A stretch of 64,000 nt of DNA from Aminobacter carboxidus (GCF_014863355.1 NZ_JACZEP010000001.1:186001-250000); one strand, 5' to 3'. Positions 1-8,386 are shown, counted from the first letter of the stretch. Program-made: numbers and translations. Notes: a model not told the origin generated them from the letters alone.

Positions 1-146
1 AATTCGACGCCATAGCGATCCTCCAACTCCTTCACCTGCGTTGTGACGGTTGGCTGGCTGATGTGAAGGGCGTTGGCTGCGGCCGTGAAACCTCGGTTTT
101 CAGCGACAGCATGAAACGAACGGAGGTGGGTAAATACTATAGCCAT
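1..146 (-). CDS. LysR-family transcriptional regulator, N-terminal part (cut by window edge)
   Basis: Only the first ~48 codons lie in the window. Read on the minus strand they give a LysR helix-turn-helix: FTHLRSFHAVAENRGFTAAA followed by NALHISQPTVTTQVKELEDR. The start ATG fits the usual LysR N-terminus, with the HTH beginning within the first 10 residues. The gene is divergent from the alcohol dehydrogenase and phosphonate transporter genes, so it is probably their regulator and its ligand may be a phosphonate or its aldehyde; that is inference. A possible LysR-type box of the form ATAG-N7-CTAT overlaps its own start codon, which would suit autoregulation. Confidence 0.85.
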   Translation of the reverse strand, partial: MAIVFTHLRSFHAVAENRGFTAAANALHISQPTVTTQVKELEDRYGVE

Positions 147-153
147 AGTCTAT
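139..153. promoter_or_regulatory. candidate LysR-type operator (ATAG-N7-CTAT)
   Basis: An interrupted inverted repeat, ATAG then seven bases then CTAT, spans the start codon of the upstream LysR gene in the gap to the divergent dehydrogenase gene. LysR regulators commonly bind T-N11-A sites of this shape. The call rests on the sequence pattern and position only. Confidence 0.35.
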
Positions 154-239
154 GATTAGCGACAAGGATTTGTATTAGTCAATGGATCGGCCCTCCGCCA
201 CACTTCTCCTGCCATCAGTTCAAGACAGGAATTACAACC

Positions 240-1367
240 GTGTGGTCATACAGCAATCCAGTCGACATCCGTTTTGGCCGGGGCAGTTTTTCCAGGCTTT
301 CCGACGCGATCGGCGGCCGCAGATACGCTCTGGTCACCTACGGAGATCCATATTTCCGGGGCCTCGTAGCCGAGCTCGAAGCCAAGGCGGGCAGCCCATC
401 CCTGATCATCGACGATATCGCGCCCAATCCCGACATTGCTCTTCTCGAGATGCAGACCACGCGCTTTGCCAAGCTGGCTGTGCAACCTGAAGTCGTCGTC
501 GCGCTCGGCGGAGGGTCAGTCATCGACTCGGCCAAAGTTTTTGCCGCGGCACTCGGAGATTTCGCGACGGTAGACGCCTATCTCAAGAAGCGGGCCGGTG
601 CCGAGACGATCAAGCCCTGGCCGCTGATTGCGGTTCCGACAACCGCTGGCACCGGAAGCGAAGTCACGTGCTGGGGAACCGTTTGGGACAATGTCGGCGG
701 GGTGAAGTTCTCGCTGGCCCACCCGGGCCTCTATCCCCAGTTCTCGATCGTCGATCCCGATCTGATGATTGGCAAGCCGCGCGAACTGACGATCCAGACC
801 GGACTTGACGCGCTATCGCATGCACTGGAAAGCCTGTGGAACCGGAACTCCAATCCCGTTTCCATGGCACATGCGGTCATGGCGGCCCGCGGCGTGCTCT
901 CGACCTTGCCGCTTCTTGCCAACGACCTTCGCAATGCCGATCTCCGTGAGCGGATGGCTCGCGCAGCGACGCTTGCCGGATTTGCCTTCTCAAACACCAA
1001 GACGGCGATCGCGCATTCGCTGTCTTATCCGATCACCTTGCGCCACGGCGTCCCGCACGGCATCGCCTGCTCCTTCTCCTTGCCAATGATCATCCGCAGC
1101 GTTGCGGGAGAGGGTGGCATCTGTGCGGAAGGACTGAACGCGATATTTGGTAGGGATGCCGACGGCGCGGCCGACCAACTCATGGCGTTCCTGGCCAAGC
1201 TCGGGGTCGCCACCAACCATCACCACTACGGTATCGAAGATGGCGAATGGCGCGAGTTGATCGACCTCGCCTTCGATGGCGAGCGTGGACAGAACTTCAT
1301 CGGCGGCAAGGACAACCTGCTGAAGGCAGCCGGTCTAGGCAAGGAGAAACGCCAAGCAGTCGCATGA
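240..1367 (+). CDS. iron-containing alcohol dehydrogenase, probable phosphonate-linked aldehyde/alcohol enzyme
   Basis: A 375-residue group III (iron-type) alcohol dehydrogenase. It has the nucleotide-binding motif ALGGGSVIDSAK near residue 83, and the metal-binding region with GLDALSHALES and the histidine-rich HSLSYPITLRHGVPHG. The length is normal for the family. The GTG start is preceded by a weak AGGAATT. It is the first gene ahead of a complete phosphonate ABC transporter, and the family includes phosphonoacetaldehyde reductases, so a substrate such as phosphonoacetaldehyde/2-hydroxyethylphosphonate is plausible. The direction of reaction cannot be read from sequence, and no C-P bond-cleaving enzyme is visible beside it. 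Confidence 0.85.
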   Translation: MWSYSNPVDIRFGRGSFSRLSDAIGGRRYALVTYGDPYFRGLVAELEAKAGSPSLIIDDIAPNPDIALLEMQTTRFAKLAVQPEVVVALGGGSVIDSAKVFAAALGDFATVDAYLKKRAGAETIKPWPLIAVPTTAGTGSEVTCWGTVWDNVGGVKFSLAHPGLYPQFSIVDPDLMIGKPRELTIQTGLDALSHALESLWNRNSNPVSMAHAVMAARGVLSTLPLLANDLRNADLRERMARAATLAGFAFSNTKTAIAHSLSYPITLRHGVPHGIACSFSLPMIIRSVAGEGGICAEGLNAIFGRDADGAADQLMAFLAKLGVATNHHHYGIEDGEWRELIDLAFDGERGQNFIGGKDNLLKAAGLGKEKRQAVA

Positions 1368-1423
1368 TTGAAGCGCTGCAGCGGGAGGACGCTGCGGTAT
1401 CACCGTTTTTTTGGGAGGAAAAC

Positions 1424-2335
1424 ATGAGTGCTCTGAAATATACGTTCGCCGGCCTGATGACTGCCGGGGCAGTCGTCGCCTATGCGAGTTCGGGACTGGC
1501 GCAGGAGTGCAAGAACCCGGACCAGCTGGTCTTTTCGATCATCCCGACCGAGGAGACCACCCAGGAACTCGACATCTACAAGCCATTGCTGGACAAGCTG
1601 AAGGAAAAGACCGGCAAGCCTGTCGAGTTCTTTATGCCGACGTCTTACGCCTCGGTGATCGAGGGCATGGTCAATGGCTGGGTCCAGATCGGTGTCCACG
1701 GACCCAACTCCTACGTGCTGGCCAAGGAAAAGGATCCGGCCCTCGAGGTGTTCGCGACCTACACCAAGCTCAAGGGCCATTTCCAGGAGGAAGGTCCGGG
1801 CTATCGCGCGGTGCTGGTTTCCAGGGCGGATTCCAAGTTCGACAGCATCGAGAGCCTGAAGGGCAGCGTCGTTGGGCTTGCCGATCCGGCTAGTACCTCC
1901 GGCAATCTCTTCCCGCGGATCGTGTTCGGTGACTTGGTTGGGGTAGGTCCCGAACTCGAGAAGTATTTTTCGAAGGTCGTTTATACAGGTGGCCACGATC
2001 AATCGGCGCTCGCCGTCAAGGAGGGGCGCGTCGACGACGCCTTCGTCGCCACCCATCGTCTCGACAACGTCATCGATCGCGGCCTCGCCAAGCCGGAGGA
2101 CTACAGGGTGATCTGGACGTCCAGCCTCATTCCCCAGGACCCGATGGTCTATCGTGGCGATCTCTGCGAGCCGCTGAAGGCGGCAATCCGCGAAGCCTTT
2201 CTGACCCTGCACGAGAATGCGAATTCGAAGCCGTTTTTCGATGGCATCAAGTCGACCAAGTTCGTACCCATGAAAGACAGTGACTACGATATTATCCGCA
2301 AGCTCGTCGCGGCTGAGAAGGCGGCGGGCCAGTGA
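1424..2335 (+). CDS. phnD: phosphonate ABC transporter substrate-binding protein PhnD
   Basis: A 303-residue periplasmic binding protein of the PhnD/phosphate-phosphonate family. A signal peptide with a hydrophobic core (YTFAGLMTAGAVVAYASS) is cleaved near GLAQ-E. The mature part opens with the family hallmark FSIIPTEETTQE, and the later segment ADPASTSGNLFPR is typical of the phosphonate-binding pocket region. The start at the ATG after GGGAGGAAAAC is chosen because it gives the signal peptide directly. It delivers ligand to the PhnC/PhnE/PhnE importer encoded next. A strong hairpin lies between this gene and phnC and may leave more binding-protein mRNA than transporter mRNA. Confidence 0.93.
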   Translation: MSALKYTFAGLMTAGAVVAYASSGLAQECKNPDQLVFSIIPTEETTQELDIYKPLLDKLKEKTGKPVEFFMPTSYASVIEGMVNGWVQIGVHGPNSYVLAKEKDPALEVFATYTKLKGHFQEEGPGYRAVLVSRADSKFDSIESLKGSVVGLADPASTSGNLFPRIVFGDLVGVGPELEKYFSKVVYTGGHDQSALAVKEGRVDDAFVATHRLDNVIDRGLAKPEDYRVIWTSSLIPQDPMVYRGDLCEPLKAAIREAFLTLHENANSKPFFDGIKSTKFVPMKDSDYDIIRKLVAAEKAAGQ

Positions 2336-2355
2336 GACACGAAAAGATCATAGTC

Positions 2356-2380
2356 GAAGGCCGCGCGCAGCGCGGCCTTC
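2356..2380 (+). terminator. intercistronic hairpin between phnD and phnC
   Basis: A perfect 11-bp stem (GAAGGCCGCGC pairing with GCGCGGCCTTC) closes a 3-base loop. There is no T-tract after it and phnC starts 20 bases later. It is therefore more likely an mRNA-stabilising or partial-termination element than an operon end. Such hairpins often follow binding-protein genes. Confidence 0.6.
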
Positions 2381-2400
2381 CTGCCAAGGCGGCGGATAAC

Positions 2401-3153
2401 ATGTCGATTCTCGAGGTTCGCAATCTCAAGGTCAGCTATTCGACCGGAGGCCCTCAGATCCTCAAGGGTATCGACTTCGAGGTCGGCGGCGATGATTTCT
2501 GCGCGGTCATCGGACCGAGCGGCGCCGGCAAGTCGACCTTGATCCGGTGCATCAACAGGCTCGTCGAGCCAACAGAAGGCGATATCATCCTGTTCGGGCA
2601 ATCTGTCTGCCCACTCAAGAGCGGCGATCTGCGCCGCTTGCGCCGGCGCATCGGCATGATCTTCCAGGAATTCAACCTGGTGAACCGCATGTCGGTGATG
2701 GACAACGTCTTGTCTGGCCGCCTCGGCTACACCGGTGCCTTCCGCAGTTTCTTCAAAGCGTTTCCGCGAGAAGACATCGATCGGGCGCTGGACCTTTTGG
2801 AGCGTGTCGGCCTGCAGGACCATGTCGACAAGCGCGCCGACGCCTTGTCAGGCGGCCAGCGCCAGCGTGTCGGCATTGCCCGTGCCTTGATGCAGAGGCC
2901 GGAGATCCTGCTTCTTGACGAACCGACTTCGGCCCTCGACCCGAAGATCTCGCGCGACGTCATGGGGTTGATCCGCGAATTGGCGGCCGAGTTCAATATC
3001 CCGGTGCTGTGCAACATCCACGATGTGCAACTGGCGCTCGAAACCTGCAACCGCATCATCGGCATGCAGGACGGCTACAAGAAGTTCGATGGCCCCGCCA
3101 AGGGCATGCGCAAGCAGGATCTCGACGAAATCTACGCTATGGAAGTGCTGTGA
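2401..3153 (+). CDS. phnC: phosphonate ABC transporter ATP-binding protein PhnC
   Basis: A 250-residue ABC ATPase. The Walker A motif GPSGAGKST lies near residue 40, the signature is LSGGQRQRVGIARAL, and Walker B is LLLDEPTSALDP, followed by a switch histidine in NIHDVQLA. The chosen ATG gives the usual MSILEVRNLKVSY start; an earlier in-frame start would add ~23 residues encoded by the intergenic hairpin. The stop overlaps the first base of the next start (TGATG), a sign of translational coupling with the first permease gene. Confidence 0.94.
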   Translation: MSILEVRNLKVSYSTGGPQILKGIDFEVGGDDFCAVIGPSGAGKSTLIRCINRLVEPTEGDIILFGQSVCPLKSGDLRRLRRRIGMIFQEFNLVNRMSVMDNVLSGRLGYTGAFRSFFKAFPREDIDRALDLLERVGLQDHVDKRADALSGGQRQRVGIARALMQRPEILLLDEPTSALDPKISRDVMGLIRELAAEFNIPVLCNIHDVQLALETCNRIIGMQDGYKKFDGPAKGMRKQDLDEIYAMEVL

Positions 3154-3980
3154 TGAGCATCACCGCCGCGCCAGTCTCCGCCCACGGGTTCGATGCCTAT
3201 CTCGCCCACAAGCGCCGCCGGCGCATCAACAACTGGTTGCTTGTTGCGTGCAGCGTCGCGTTGCTTGCCTGGTGTTTCTGGGACACCATCATGTTCGACA
3301 CCGACTGGCAACGCATGGGCGGAGCGCTCGGTATTGGCGGCACGCTTGAGCGCTTCCTTCTGATCGACTGGTCGCTTCTGCCCAAGCTCCTGGTGCCGGC
3401 GCTCGAAACGCTGATGATGGCGACGCTAGGCACTATTTTGGGCTGCGTCTTTTCGCTGCCCGTCGCCTGGTTCGGAGCGGCCAATGTTACTCCGAGCAAG
3501 TATTTCTTCTATCCGCTCGGCCGCTTCCTGATGGTGCTCAGCCGTTCGATCCACGAGATCATCTGGGCCCTGCTGTTCGTCGGCGCCGTCGGCCTTGGCG
3601 CGCTACCCGGCATCCTGGCAGTCGCGATGCGCTCGGTAGGCTTCATCTCGAAGATAACGGCCGAGGCGATCGAGAACATCGATCCAAAGCCAGTCGAGGC
3701 GATCCGCGCAGTCGGCGGCAATCAGTTCCAGGTCATGTACTACGGCATCGTGCCGCAGATCCTGCCGGTGATTATCGGGACGATCATCTTCGAGTGGGAC
3801 ATCAACATTCGCCGCTCGGCAATCATGGGCCTGGTCGGGGCAGGGGGGCTTGGTCTGGTCTTCTTCCGCCAGATGGCAATGTTCAATTATGGCGGCGTCA
3901 CACTGGTGGTGCTGGCGGTCCTCGTGCTGATCGCCATCGGCGAAGTCATCTCCCACTACGCCCGCAAAGCCGTGATCTGA
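3153..3980 (+). CDS. phnE: phosphonate ABC transporter permease PhnE (first copy)
   Basis: A 275-residue inner-membrane permease with several hydrophobic segments. Its cytoplasmic coupling (EAA-like) loop, EAIENIDPKPVEAIRAVGGN, is the piece that docks on PhnC. The conserved PhnE stretch SRSIHEIIWALLFVGAVGLG is present. The start codon overlaps the phnC stop. A second, homologous permease follows after 7 bases, so the transporter probably uses a PhnE1/PhnE2 heterodimer, a common arrangement in Rhizobiales. Confidence 0.93.
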   Translation: MSITAAPVSAHGFDAYLAHKRRRRINNWLLVACSVALLAWCFWDTIMFDTDWQRMGGALGIGGTLERFLLIDWSLLPKLLVPALETLMMATLGTILGCVFSLPVAWFGAANVTPSKYFFYPLGRFLMVLSRSIHEIIWALLFVGAVGLGALPGILAVAMRSVGFISKITAEAIENIDPKPVEAIRAVGGNQFQVMYYGIVPQILPVIIGTIIFEWDINIRRSAIMGLVGAGGLGLVFFRQMAMFNYGGVTLVVLAVLVLIAIGEVISHYARKAVI

Positions 3981-3987
3981 GGACGCG

Positions 3988-4836
3988 ATGATGCAAATAA
4001 CCACCACCGCTACCCACTCGATGCCGGCCGTAAAGCGCAAATGGTCACGCTACCGTCACCCTGAGTCGACGATCCGGTTCGCCGTCATCCTGGCGATCCT
4101 CGCCTTCCTCGGTTACTCGATCGCCTACCTCAATATTGACCTGTCGCGCATTCTCGGCGCTTTCCCCAGGCTCGTCGAAATCCTCGCGACCCGCTATTTT
4201 CCCCCTGACTTGAACTACGTCTCCGACGCGGACTTCCTGCGCTCGGTCCTGCGCACGCTGGAAATGTCATTGCTCGGCGGCTTTTTCGGCGTTGTCTGTT
4301 CGATCCCGCTTGCCTGGCTGGCCGCGCGCAACATCACCGTCAGCAAGCGAATTGCCTATCCGTTCGGGCGCTTTGCCATCATGAGCAGCCGCTCCATCCA
4401 CGAGACGATCTGGACTATCCTCTTCGTCACCGTCCTGGGATTTGGCATGTTGGCGGGCACGTTGGCGCTGACTGTTTTCTGCGTCGGATTTGCCGGAAAG
4501 CTTTTTTCGGATGAGTTGGAGGCAATCGACATGGGGCCGGTCGAGGCGATGCGCTCGGTCGGCGCCAATCCTCTTCAGGTTTTCCAATACGCGGTTCTTC
4601 CGCAAGTGCGCGTCGCCTTCACCGGGATCGCAATCTACACATGGGATGTGGCTTTCCGAGCTGCGACCGTGGTCGGGTTCTTCGGTGGCGGTGGCATGGG
4701 CTGGTATCTGAAGCGCACGACGCAACAGATGGAGAGCACGCGTGTTGCCGCCATACTTCTGCTGATTATCGGTCTCGTGCTCCTGGCCGAGTTGGGCTCT
4801 GGATGGCTGCGCAAGCGCATCGGAAAGATGCGGTAG
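3988..4836 (+). CDS. phnE: phosphonate ABC transporter permease PhnE (second copy)
   Basis: A 282-residue permease paralogous to the preceding gene. It carries the same SSRSIHETIWTILFVTVLGF block and a coupling loop ELEAIDMGPVEAMRSVGANP. There is an N-terminal basic cytoplasmic tail, then a first membrane segment near residues 30-50. The operon appears to end here: a GC-rich hairpin follows 16 bases after the stop. No phn lyase, PhnX, PhnA or PhnY gene follows inside the window. Confidence 0.92.
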   Translation: MMQITTTATHSMPAVKRKWSRYRHPESTIRFAVILAILAFLGYSIAYLNIDLSRILGAFPRLVEILATRYFPPDLNYVSDADFLRSVLRTLEMSLLGGFFGVVCSIPLAWLAARNITVSKRIAYPFGRFAIMSSRSIHETIWTILFVTVLGFGMLAGTLALTVFCVGFAGKLFSDELEAIDMGPVEAMRSVGANPLQVFQYAVLPQVRVAFTGIAIYTWDVAFRAATVVGFFGGGGMGWYLKRTTQQMESTRVAAILLLIIGLVLLAELGSGWLRKRIGKMR

Positions 4837-4852
4837 TCGGCATTTGCGTTGA

Positions 4853-4873
4853 CGCCCGGCAGCGCGCCGGGCG
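4853..4873 (+). terminator. hairpin after phnE
   Basis: An 8-bp stem (CGCCCGGC with GCCGGGCG) encloses a 5-base loop just after the last permease gene. No run of T follows, so this is a weak candidate for the end of the phosphonate operon. Confidence 0.4.
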
Positions 4874-5022
4874 CTTCCGTGCGGCTGCTCTGTACGGCGT
4901 CCAAGCGGTATGCCGTCGCAGGGTTACAGTCCTGCCAGGTCCGCCTTGACCACTTGAACAGGCGTTGCGCCGTCCGCTCATCACATGTCGACGGGTTGTA
5001 GACGGCGGTGAGGGGAGCGCCG

Positions 5023-5410
5023 TCAATCCGCACGCTCGGGGTCAACGAAGCGCCCCTGGCGGATCAGGTCCGAGCGAAGGTTCTCCGGGCCGACGATCAT
5101 TCCGGCTCCGGCAAGTACGGCTTCCAGGGCAACATAAAATGAGAATGGTAGTGACGGTTGACGTTGGTATCCAGCCCGGCCGCGGCCAGCCAAGGGTCGA
5201 GTTCGTCATCACGCGACCGGGCGACGAGGAAGGTTTCTTCGGCCAGTGCCCCAACCCCATGCCGTAGAGCATTTTCGGCGCGTTCAGGTGCTGCGAGCAG
5301 CGTACGTGTTTCCATGCCTACGGGGTGGCATGACGGATCACCGCCTCAAGGGCGGCGAGGGTGCGGAGAGAGGGAAGATGTGGTGCGCCAGCGATGGTTG
5401 TCGCGCTGTG
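5023..5410 (-). pseudogene. decayed LysR-family regulator (internal deletion plus frameshift)
   Basis: Minus-strand translation in three frames gives pieces of one LysR protein in the right order. First comes an N-terminal scrap, HLPSLRTLAALEAVIRHATP, which ends at a TAG. Straight after it, with most of the HTH and the first half of the ligand domain missing, comes ETRTLLAAPERAENALRHGV leading to DPWLAAAGLDTNVNRHYHSH. Then, after an apparent one-base loss around 5135-5140, comes VALEAVLAGAGMIVGPENLR and SDLIRQGRFVDPERAD, ending at TGA. The last pieces match the ending typical of GcvA/AmpR-like LysR proteins. It lies divergent from the flavoprotein gene and may once have controlled it. The rest of the gap from 4874 to 5022 shows nothing recognisable. 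Confidence 0.7.
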
Positions 5411-5508
5411 CGCGCGCTCGACATATGCTTGAAGCGCCGCGTTGACGCCAAGGCGACGATGCCTTGGCCGTTGCGCCGTTGGCTGCGGCTGCTTATCTCT
5501 GCCAGGCC

Positions 5509-6645
5509 ATGTCCGACCAAGATGCCGAAAGCTCCACAGCTGAACCATCGCCCGTAAGAGGCGATCTCCGTGCTGCCTACAAGACCGACATCGTCGTCAT
5601 CGGCGCCGGCCAGGCAGGCCTTTCCACGGCCTACAACCTGAGCAAACTCGGCCTTCAGCCCGGGCGCAACTTCATCATCCTCGACAAGTCGCCCGAGGCC
5701 GGGGGCGCCTGGCAATATCGCTGGCCGTCGCTGACGCTGTCGACCGTCAACCGCATCCACGACCTGCCCGGCATGCAGTTCGCCGACGTCGTCGAGGAGG
5801 GCGCGAACGAGGTCCGGGCGTCGGTTGCCGTGCCGAAATACTTCGCCGCCTATGAGCGCAAATTCGACTTGCCGGTCTACCGTCCAGTGACGGTCAAGGT
5901 CATCTGTGACCGCGGCGCGCGGCTGCGCGTCGAAACCGACCGCGAGACCTTTTCCGTCCGCGGCATCGTCAATGCCACCGGCACCTGGGAAACGCCGGTC
6001 ATCCCAACCTATCCTGGCGCCGAGCGCTTCAAGGGGCGCCAGCTGCACACCCGCGACTACCGCAATGCCGAGGAGTTCGCCGGCCAGCATGTCGTCATCG
6101 TCGGCGGCGGCATTTCGGCGCTGCAGCTGCTTGATGAGATCTCGCGCGTCGCTTCCACGACCTGGGTCACGCGCCGCGAGCCGCAGTTCCGCGACGGTCC
6201 GTTCACACCGGACGACGGCCGCGCCGCTGTCGCCATCGTCGAGGACAGGGTCAGGCGCGGTCTCATTCCCGGTTCGGTCGTGTCGGTCACCGGCATCCCG
6301 TGGACGCCGGCGCTCAAGGCTGCCCGTGAACGTGGCGTGCTCAACCGCCTGCCGATGTTCAGCGAGATCACCGAGCACGGAGTGCGCTGGCCCAACGGCA
6401 CCGAGCAGCGCGCCGACGTCATCTTGTGGAACACCGGCTTCCGCAGTTCGCTCGACCACCTGGCGCCGCTGCAGATCCGCGAGGAGGGCGGCGGCATCGT
6501 TATGGCCGGAAAGCTGGCGACACAGGTTTCAAGGGATCCGCGCATCCACCTTGTCGGCTACGGCCCGTCGGCCTCGACCATCGGCGCCAACAGGGCGGGT
6601 GGGGCCGCCGCGCGCGAACTGGCGGCATATCTCGGGCTCGCCTGA
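5509..6645 (+). CDS. FAD/NAD(P)-dependent flavoprotein, monooxygenase-like
   Basis: A 378-residue two-dinucleotide-binding flavoprotein. The FAD Rossmann motif VVIGAGQAGLSTAYNL sits near residue 30. An ATGTWETPVIP motif lies mid-protein, and a second NAD(P)-binding motif, VVIVGGGISALQLL, follows near residue 190. This order matches flavin monooxygenase/thioredoxin-reductase-like proteins, and the short C-terminal half argues against a full Baeyer-Villiger enzyme. The ATG for MSDQDAES is chosen over a TTG 45 bases upstream because it leaves a short, acidic leader before the FAD motif. The substrate is unknown. An MFS exporter gene follows. Confidence 0.82.
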   Translation: MSDQDAESSTAEPSPVRGDLRAAYKTDIVVIGAGQAGLSTAYNLSKLGLQPGRNFIILDKSPEAGGAWQYRWPSLTLSTVNRIHDLPGMQFADVVEEGANEVRASVAVPKYFAAYERKFDLPVYRPVTVKVICDRGARLRVETDRETFSVRGIVNATGTWETPVIPTYPGAERFKGRQLHTRDYRNAEEFAGQHVVIVGGGISALQLLDEISRVASTTWVTRREPQFRDGPFTPDDGRAAVAIVEDRVRRGLIPGSVVSVTGIPWTPALKAARERGVLNRLPMFSEITEHGVRWPNGTEQRADVILWNTGFRSSLDHLAPLQIREEGGGIVMAGKLATQVSRDPRIHLVGYGPSASTIGANRAGGAAARELAAYLGLA

Positions 6646-6755
6646 CGGGCTCTTGCCTGCCAACATGGCGCATTCCATTTGTTTTTTCTTCTGTTGACCT
6701 CAATTGCGCTTGAGGTTCTATGGATCGTGTCGGCTCGTAAAATGGAAAGGCCGAC

Positions 6756-8219
6756 ATGGACTTCGATCTTGAACAGCCGGCTGCCGTGGCCGGCAACGCG
6801 GCGGCTGCCGTCGCACCGAAACCCACAGGCTGGGGCGATCTCTTCAGCGGCAAGCATGGCATCTACACATTCGCGCTTGCTGGCGGCGTCACGCTGCACG
6901 CCATCAACATCTACATTGCAACGACGGCCATGCCGTCGGTCGTCGCCGACATCGGCGGACTCGATTTCTATGCCTGGGCAACGACCCTGTTCGTGGTCGC
7001 CTCGATCCTCGGCTCGGCGCTGACGGCAAAGCTGCTCAACGGAAGAGGGCCACGCGGGGCCTATGTACTCGCCACGTTGATCTTCGCGCTGGGCGCGCTG
7101 ACCTGCGCGATCGCACCCAGCATGCCGGTCATGCTCGTCGGCCGTGCCATCCAGGGTCTCGGAGGCGGCTTCCTGTTCGCGCTCGCCTATGCCCTGACGC
7201 GCATCGTCCTGCCCGAACACCTCTGGGCCCGCGCCATCGGGCTCGTGTCGGCGATGTTCGGCATCGCCACGCTCGTCGGTCCTGCCATTGGCGGCATCTT
7301 TGCAGAGTATGGTGCCTGGCGCCTGGCGTTCTCGTCGCTGTTACCCTTCTCGGTTGCCTTCGCCGTCCTCGCCTACATGACTTTGCCTGGGAAAAGCTGG
7401 GACTCCACCGAGCGCGTCGCCGTTCCCTATCTGCAGCTTGCCTTGCTCACGGCGGCTGTGCTTGCGGTTTCCGCCGGCAGCCTGTCATCCGAGATTGCGT
7501 GGAACCTGACCGGACTCGGCGCGGGCCTCGCCATGATCGCGCTGATCGCTGGCGTCGAGGCGCGTGCCGAAGCGCGTCTGCTGCCCAGAAGAGCCTTCAA
7601 CGTCTCTACGCCGCTGGGCGCGCTCTATCTCACCATCGCCCTGCTGATGCTGGCGATACAGCCTGAGATCTTCGTGCCCTACTTGTTGCAGAACCTGCAC
7701 GCCCAGCCGCCGCTCTGGGCAGGCTATCTTGCAGCGATCATGTCCATCGGCTGGAGCCTGGCGTCGTTCCTGAGCTCGCGCTGGCAGGCTCATGGCGATC
7801 GCCTCATCGTCCTTGGTCCTGTTCTCGTGCTCGCCGGCCTGCTGCTGTTTGCGCTGTTCATGCCTATCAACGGCGCCGGCGACTGGTCGCTGCTCCTGCC
7901 GATCGGCTTTGGCCTGCTGCTCGTCGGCTTCGGCATCGGCGTTACCTGGCCGGGGCTCGTCACCCGCATCTTCCAGAGTGCCCCGCCCACCGAGCAGGAT
8001 CTCGCCGCCGGCGGCATGACGACAGTGCAACTGTTCTTCATGGCCTTGGGCACCGCCTGCGCCGGCATGGTTGCCAACTTCGCGGGCATCGCCGATCCGG
8101 GCGGGACAGACGGTGCTGCCAACGCCGCCGTCTGGTTGGGGGTGATCTTCGCAACCGCTCCCGCGCTCTGCGTGCTGGTAGCATTTCGCGTCGTGCGCCT
8201 GACGGGAAGGAGGGGCTGA
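6756..8219 (+). CDS. MFS transporter, DHA2-like drug/solute exporter
   Basis: A 487-residue integral membrane protein with about 14 hydrophobic segments. It has MFS signatures such as the loop after the second helix (KLLNGRGPRGAYVL) and GRAIQGLGGGFLFALAYALT in the fourth helix region, typical of DHA2 (14-TMS) exporters. The start is set by GGAAAGG seven bases upstream of the ATG. It follows the flavoprotein gene by 110 bases and could export a product or toxin linked to it; the substrate is not predictable. A tiny DoxX-like reading frame begins two bases after its stop. Confidence 0.85.
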   Translation: MDFDLEQPAAVAGNAAAAVAPKPTGWGDLFSGKHGIYTFALAGGVTLHAINIYIATTAMPSVVADIGGLDFYAWATTLFVVASILGSALTAKLLNGRGPRGAYVLATLIFALGALTCAIAPSMPVMLVGRAIQGLGGGFLFALAYALTRIVLPEHLWARAIGLVSAMFGIATLVGPAIGGIFAEYGAWRLAFSSLLPFSVAFAVLAYMTLPGKSWDSTERVAVPYLQLALLTAAVLAVSAGSLSSEIAWNLTGLGAGLAMIALIAGVEARAEARLLPRRAFNVSTPLGALYLTIALLMLAIQPEIFVPYLLQNLHAQPPLWAGYLAAIMSIGWSLASFLSSRWQAHGDRLIVLGPVLVLAGLLLFALFMPINGAGDWSLLLPIGFGLLLVGFGIGVTWPGLVTRIFQSAPPTEQDLAAGGMTTVQLFFMALGTACAGMVANFAGIADPGGTDGAANAAVWLGVIFATAPALCVLVAFRVVRLTGRRG

Positions 8220-8221
8220 CA

Positions 8222-8347
8222 ATGCCGATATCTATCGGAGCGATCCTCGGCAGCACTACCTTCGATATCCTGGCGCGCGTGCTTCTCGTCTTCGTGTTGT
8301 GGACAAGCGGACTGGCCAGCATGTTGCGGCGCGCGACCTGGCGCTGA
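8222..8347 (+). pseudogene. 41-codon DoxX-like N-terminal fragment
   Basis: A short frame starts two bases after the MFS stop and encodes MPISIGAILGSTTFDILARV followed by LLVFVLWTSGLASMLRRATW and R. The first ~32 residues look like the first transmembrane helix of DoxX-family membrane proteins, which normally continue to ~130 residues. Here the frame changes character after TSGLA and stops at once. It is most simply a truncated doxX, though a functional micro-membrane protein cannot be excluded. Confidence 0.5.
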
Positions 8348-8357
8348 CCCGGTCGCT

Positions 8358-8384
8358 GCCGGCGGAAGTTAGGCTTCCGCCGGC
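8358..8384. terminator. bidirectional hairpin between convergent genes
   Basis: A perfect 11-bp stem (GCCGGCGGAAG with CTTCCGCCGGC) and 5-base loop sit between the end of the MFS/DoxX-like unit and the stop codon of the convergent XRE regulator gene. There is no T-tract on either side, so termination may be inefficient or Rho-assisted. Confidence 0.55.
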
Positions 8385-8386
8385 GC

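Noticed and set aside
5338-6459. A 373-codon minus-strand frame over the flavoprotein gene
   Set aside because: It is a GC-rich antisense shadow. The plus-strand frame has two clear Rossmann motifs and the antisense product has no recognisable domain.
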